Below, piece after piece: positions 13,336 through 14,377 of a stretch of 14,377 nucleotides of DNA. The stretch comes from Bacteroidales bacterium (GTDB lineage: Bacteria; Bacteroidota; Bacteroidia; Bacteroidales; ML635J-15): positions 1 to 14,377 of the forward strand of contig JAGOEF010000017.1 in NCBI GenBank assembly GCA_017997855.1, written 5' to 3'. Below the pieces are notes generated by a model. It worked only from the letters and a program-made list of their open reading frames with translations, was not told where the DNA came from and searched no databases. The stretch's first letter is position 1; the number at the start of each line of letters is the position of its first letter. Both the position numbers and the translations under genes were made by a program.

Positions 13336-14319
13336 ATGAATATCGAAAAATACATTCCCGGGTTGCTCTGTGAGCATGATTGTGTGATTGTTCCAGGTTT
13401 TGGCGGTTTTGTGGTAAACTACCGCGAAGCGATGGTGGACTTTCAGCATCAGAAGCTTACACCACCGGCACGCGTTGCTGCTTTTAACCAAAGCCTGACG
13501 ATGAATGACGGTCTGCTGGTAAGTTACGTTTCGCAGCAGGAGCAGGTGAGCTATAGCATTGCCATGGAAGAGGTGAAGTCGTTTGTGCTATCGGTACGCA
13601 GCGAACTGAAAAGCTCCGGAAGGGCTTCGATTGAGCAGCTTGGCTATTTTACACTTCAGGGAGAAAGCCTCGAATTTCATCCCCTTGCCGATCAGAACTT
13701 TTTACGCGATGCTTATGGTCTGACGGAATTTCATTATCCCTTGCTGAAAACCGTTTCAACACAACAGGTGGTTGAAGAAACGGCAAAAGAACTTGTGCGT
13801 CAGGTGGCTCAAGTGAAACATCGCCGTCCGGGCTGGGGAATTACCATTCCTGTGGCTGCAGCATCGATAGCACTGGCTGTTGTGCTGTTCAATCAGGATA
13901 AAATGCTGCAAAGTATCAGCCACAACTATGAGATGAATCCGTTTCAGATACCGGCCTCAAAGTCGATAGTTCATAACAACCGTACGGCAGTAAGCATTGA
14001 GGAACCTGTTATAACTCCGGTAAACAGCGACAGCATAACCAAGACTCAAACCACAGTACAACCAAGCACTCAGGTTGTTGAAACGAACAATGGAAACCGG
14101 GTTCATATTGTTGCCGGATGTTTCTCGAATCGCGAAAATGCAGAGGCAATGCTTGCAAAACTAAGCCAGCAGGGTTATCAGGCATGCATTCTGGAATCGG
14201 CAGACCAGATGCACCGCGTCAGCCTGAAATCGTACCGGGATAGCGACGCAGCCAATGCTGAATTGCAGCAACTGAAAACCAGCACGGGCAATCAGGCCTT
14301 GTGGGTAATGGTGGAATAA
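13336..14319 (+). CDS. HU-CCDC81-domain membrane protein with C-terminal SPOR domain
   Basis: 327 residues from the ATG at 13336, chosen because the family begins MNIEKYIPGLL, a GAGG lies just upstream, and a -7 box precedes it. The in-frame ATG at 13207 would add 43 unrelated residues. Order: a paired HU-like domain of the CCDC81 type (about 1-60, with HDCVIVPGFGGFVVNYREA at 14-32, and about 61-135, with GRASIEQLGYFTL at 95-107); one membrane helix (about 167-186, GWGITIPVAAASIALAVVLF); a Thr/Ser/Pro-rich linker (about 205-250); a SPOR domain (about 254-327, from RVHIVAGCFSNRENAEAML to ALWVMVE). With the HU part inside and SPOR in the periplasm, it should bind denuded septal peptidoglycan and may mark the division site. 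What the HU part binds is not known. Monocistronic as far as seen. Confidence 0.9.
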   Translation: MNIEKYIPGLLCEHDCVIVPGFGGFVVNYREAMVDFQHQKLTPPARVAAFNQSLTMNDGLLVSYVSQQEQVSYSIAMEEVKSFVLSVRSELKSSGRASIEQLGYFTLQGESLEFHPLADQNFLRDAYGLTEFHYPLLKTVSTQQVVEETAKELVRQVAQVKHRRPGWGITIPVAAASIALAVVLFNQDKMLQSISHNYEMNPFQIPASKSIVHNNRTAVSIEEPVITPVNSDSITKTQTTVQPSTQVVETNNGNRVHIVAGCFSNRENAEAMLAKLSQQGYQACILESADQMHRVSLKSYRDSDAANAELQQLKTSTGNQALWVMVE

Positions 14320-14377
14320 TCAGATTTTTTATTTGGATGATGCGTTGGGGAAGCTTTTCCCGAAGGCTTGGTGGGTT
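14320..14377. other. 3' edge of window, no gene seen
   Basis: 58 bases after the HU/SPOR stop. A short GGGAA-GCTT-TTCCC inverted repeat (14348-14361) has no following T-run. Nothing else is visible. Confidence 0.4.

Noticed and set aside
14348..14361. Terminator after the HU/SPOR gene (GGGAA-GCTT-TTCCC)
   Set aside because: Only five base pairs and no T-run follows; too weak to call.

Overview
The window looks like Bacteroidota chromosome. Four proteins end in a type IX secretion system (T9SS) sorting domain (Y/F-PNP motif, then a GVY- or GxY-type strand near the end). There is a HU-CCDC81/SPOR fusion typical of the phylum, and the recognisable promoter boxes are of the Bacteroidota TAnnTTTG type. 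Shine-Dalgarno sites are mostly weak or absent. I cannot name a genus. No tRNA, rRNA, CRISPR array, insertion sequence or phage gene was seen.

Region 1 (about 1-4270, minus strand) is a cobalamin-riboswitch operon. A B12 riboswitch (about 4077-4256) leads into three tightly packed genes. The first encodes a DUF4465 protein with an Ig/PKD-like domain and a T9SS tail. The second encodes a secreted protein with GDGG, FENGF and FVEVSSDG motifs and a T9SS tail. The third encodes a BtuB-type TonB-dependent receptor that is cut by the window edge. The layout suggests B12 capture at the cell surface by T9SS-exported proteins feeding a BtuB channel. The receptor gene has no ATG, GTG or TTG start. Its best start is an ATT that overlaps the stop codon of the gene before it.

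Region 2 (4380-9045) holds a minus-strand nitronate monooxygenase-like flavoprotein with a Cys-rich C-terminus, and two plus-strand T9SS beta-propeller proteins. One has 13 Asp-box repeats (probably 14 blades); the other is a six-repeat YWTD propeller with a near-constant 42-residue period. A REP-like palindrome lies beyond the flavoprotein gene. This stretch looks AT-richer than its flanks by eye.

Region 3 (9120-14319) is more housekeeping-like: a short-form glucose-6-phosphate isomerase (minus), an unrecognised secreted coiled-coil protein (plus), a DegT/DnrJ/EryC1 (WbpE-like) sugar aminotransferase with an unusual CGGCCCG tail (minus), and a HU-CCDC81 plus SPOR membrane protein (plus). These genes do not form one operon. 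Several have their own TATTTTTG -7 box.

The best candidate for an under-described system is the riboswitch operon of region 1.
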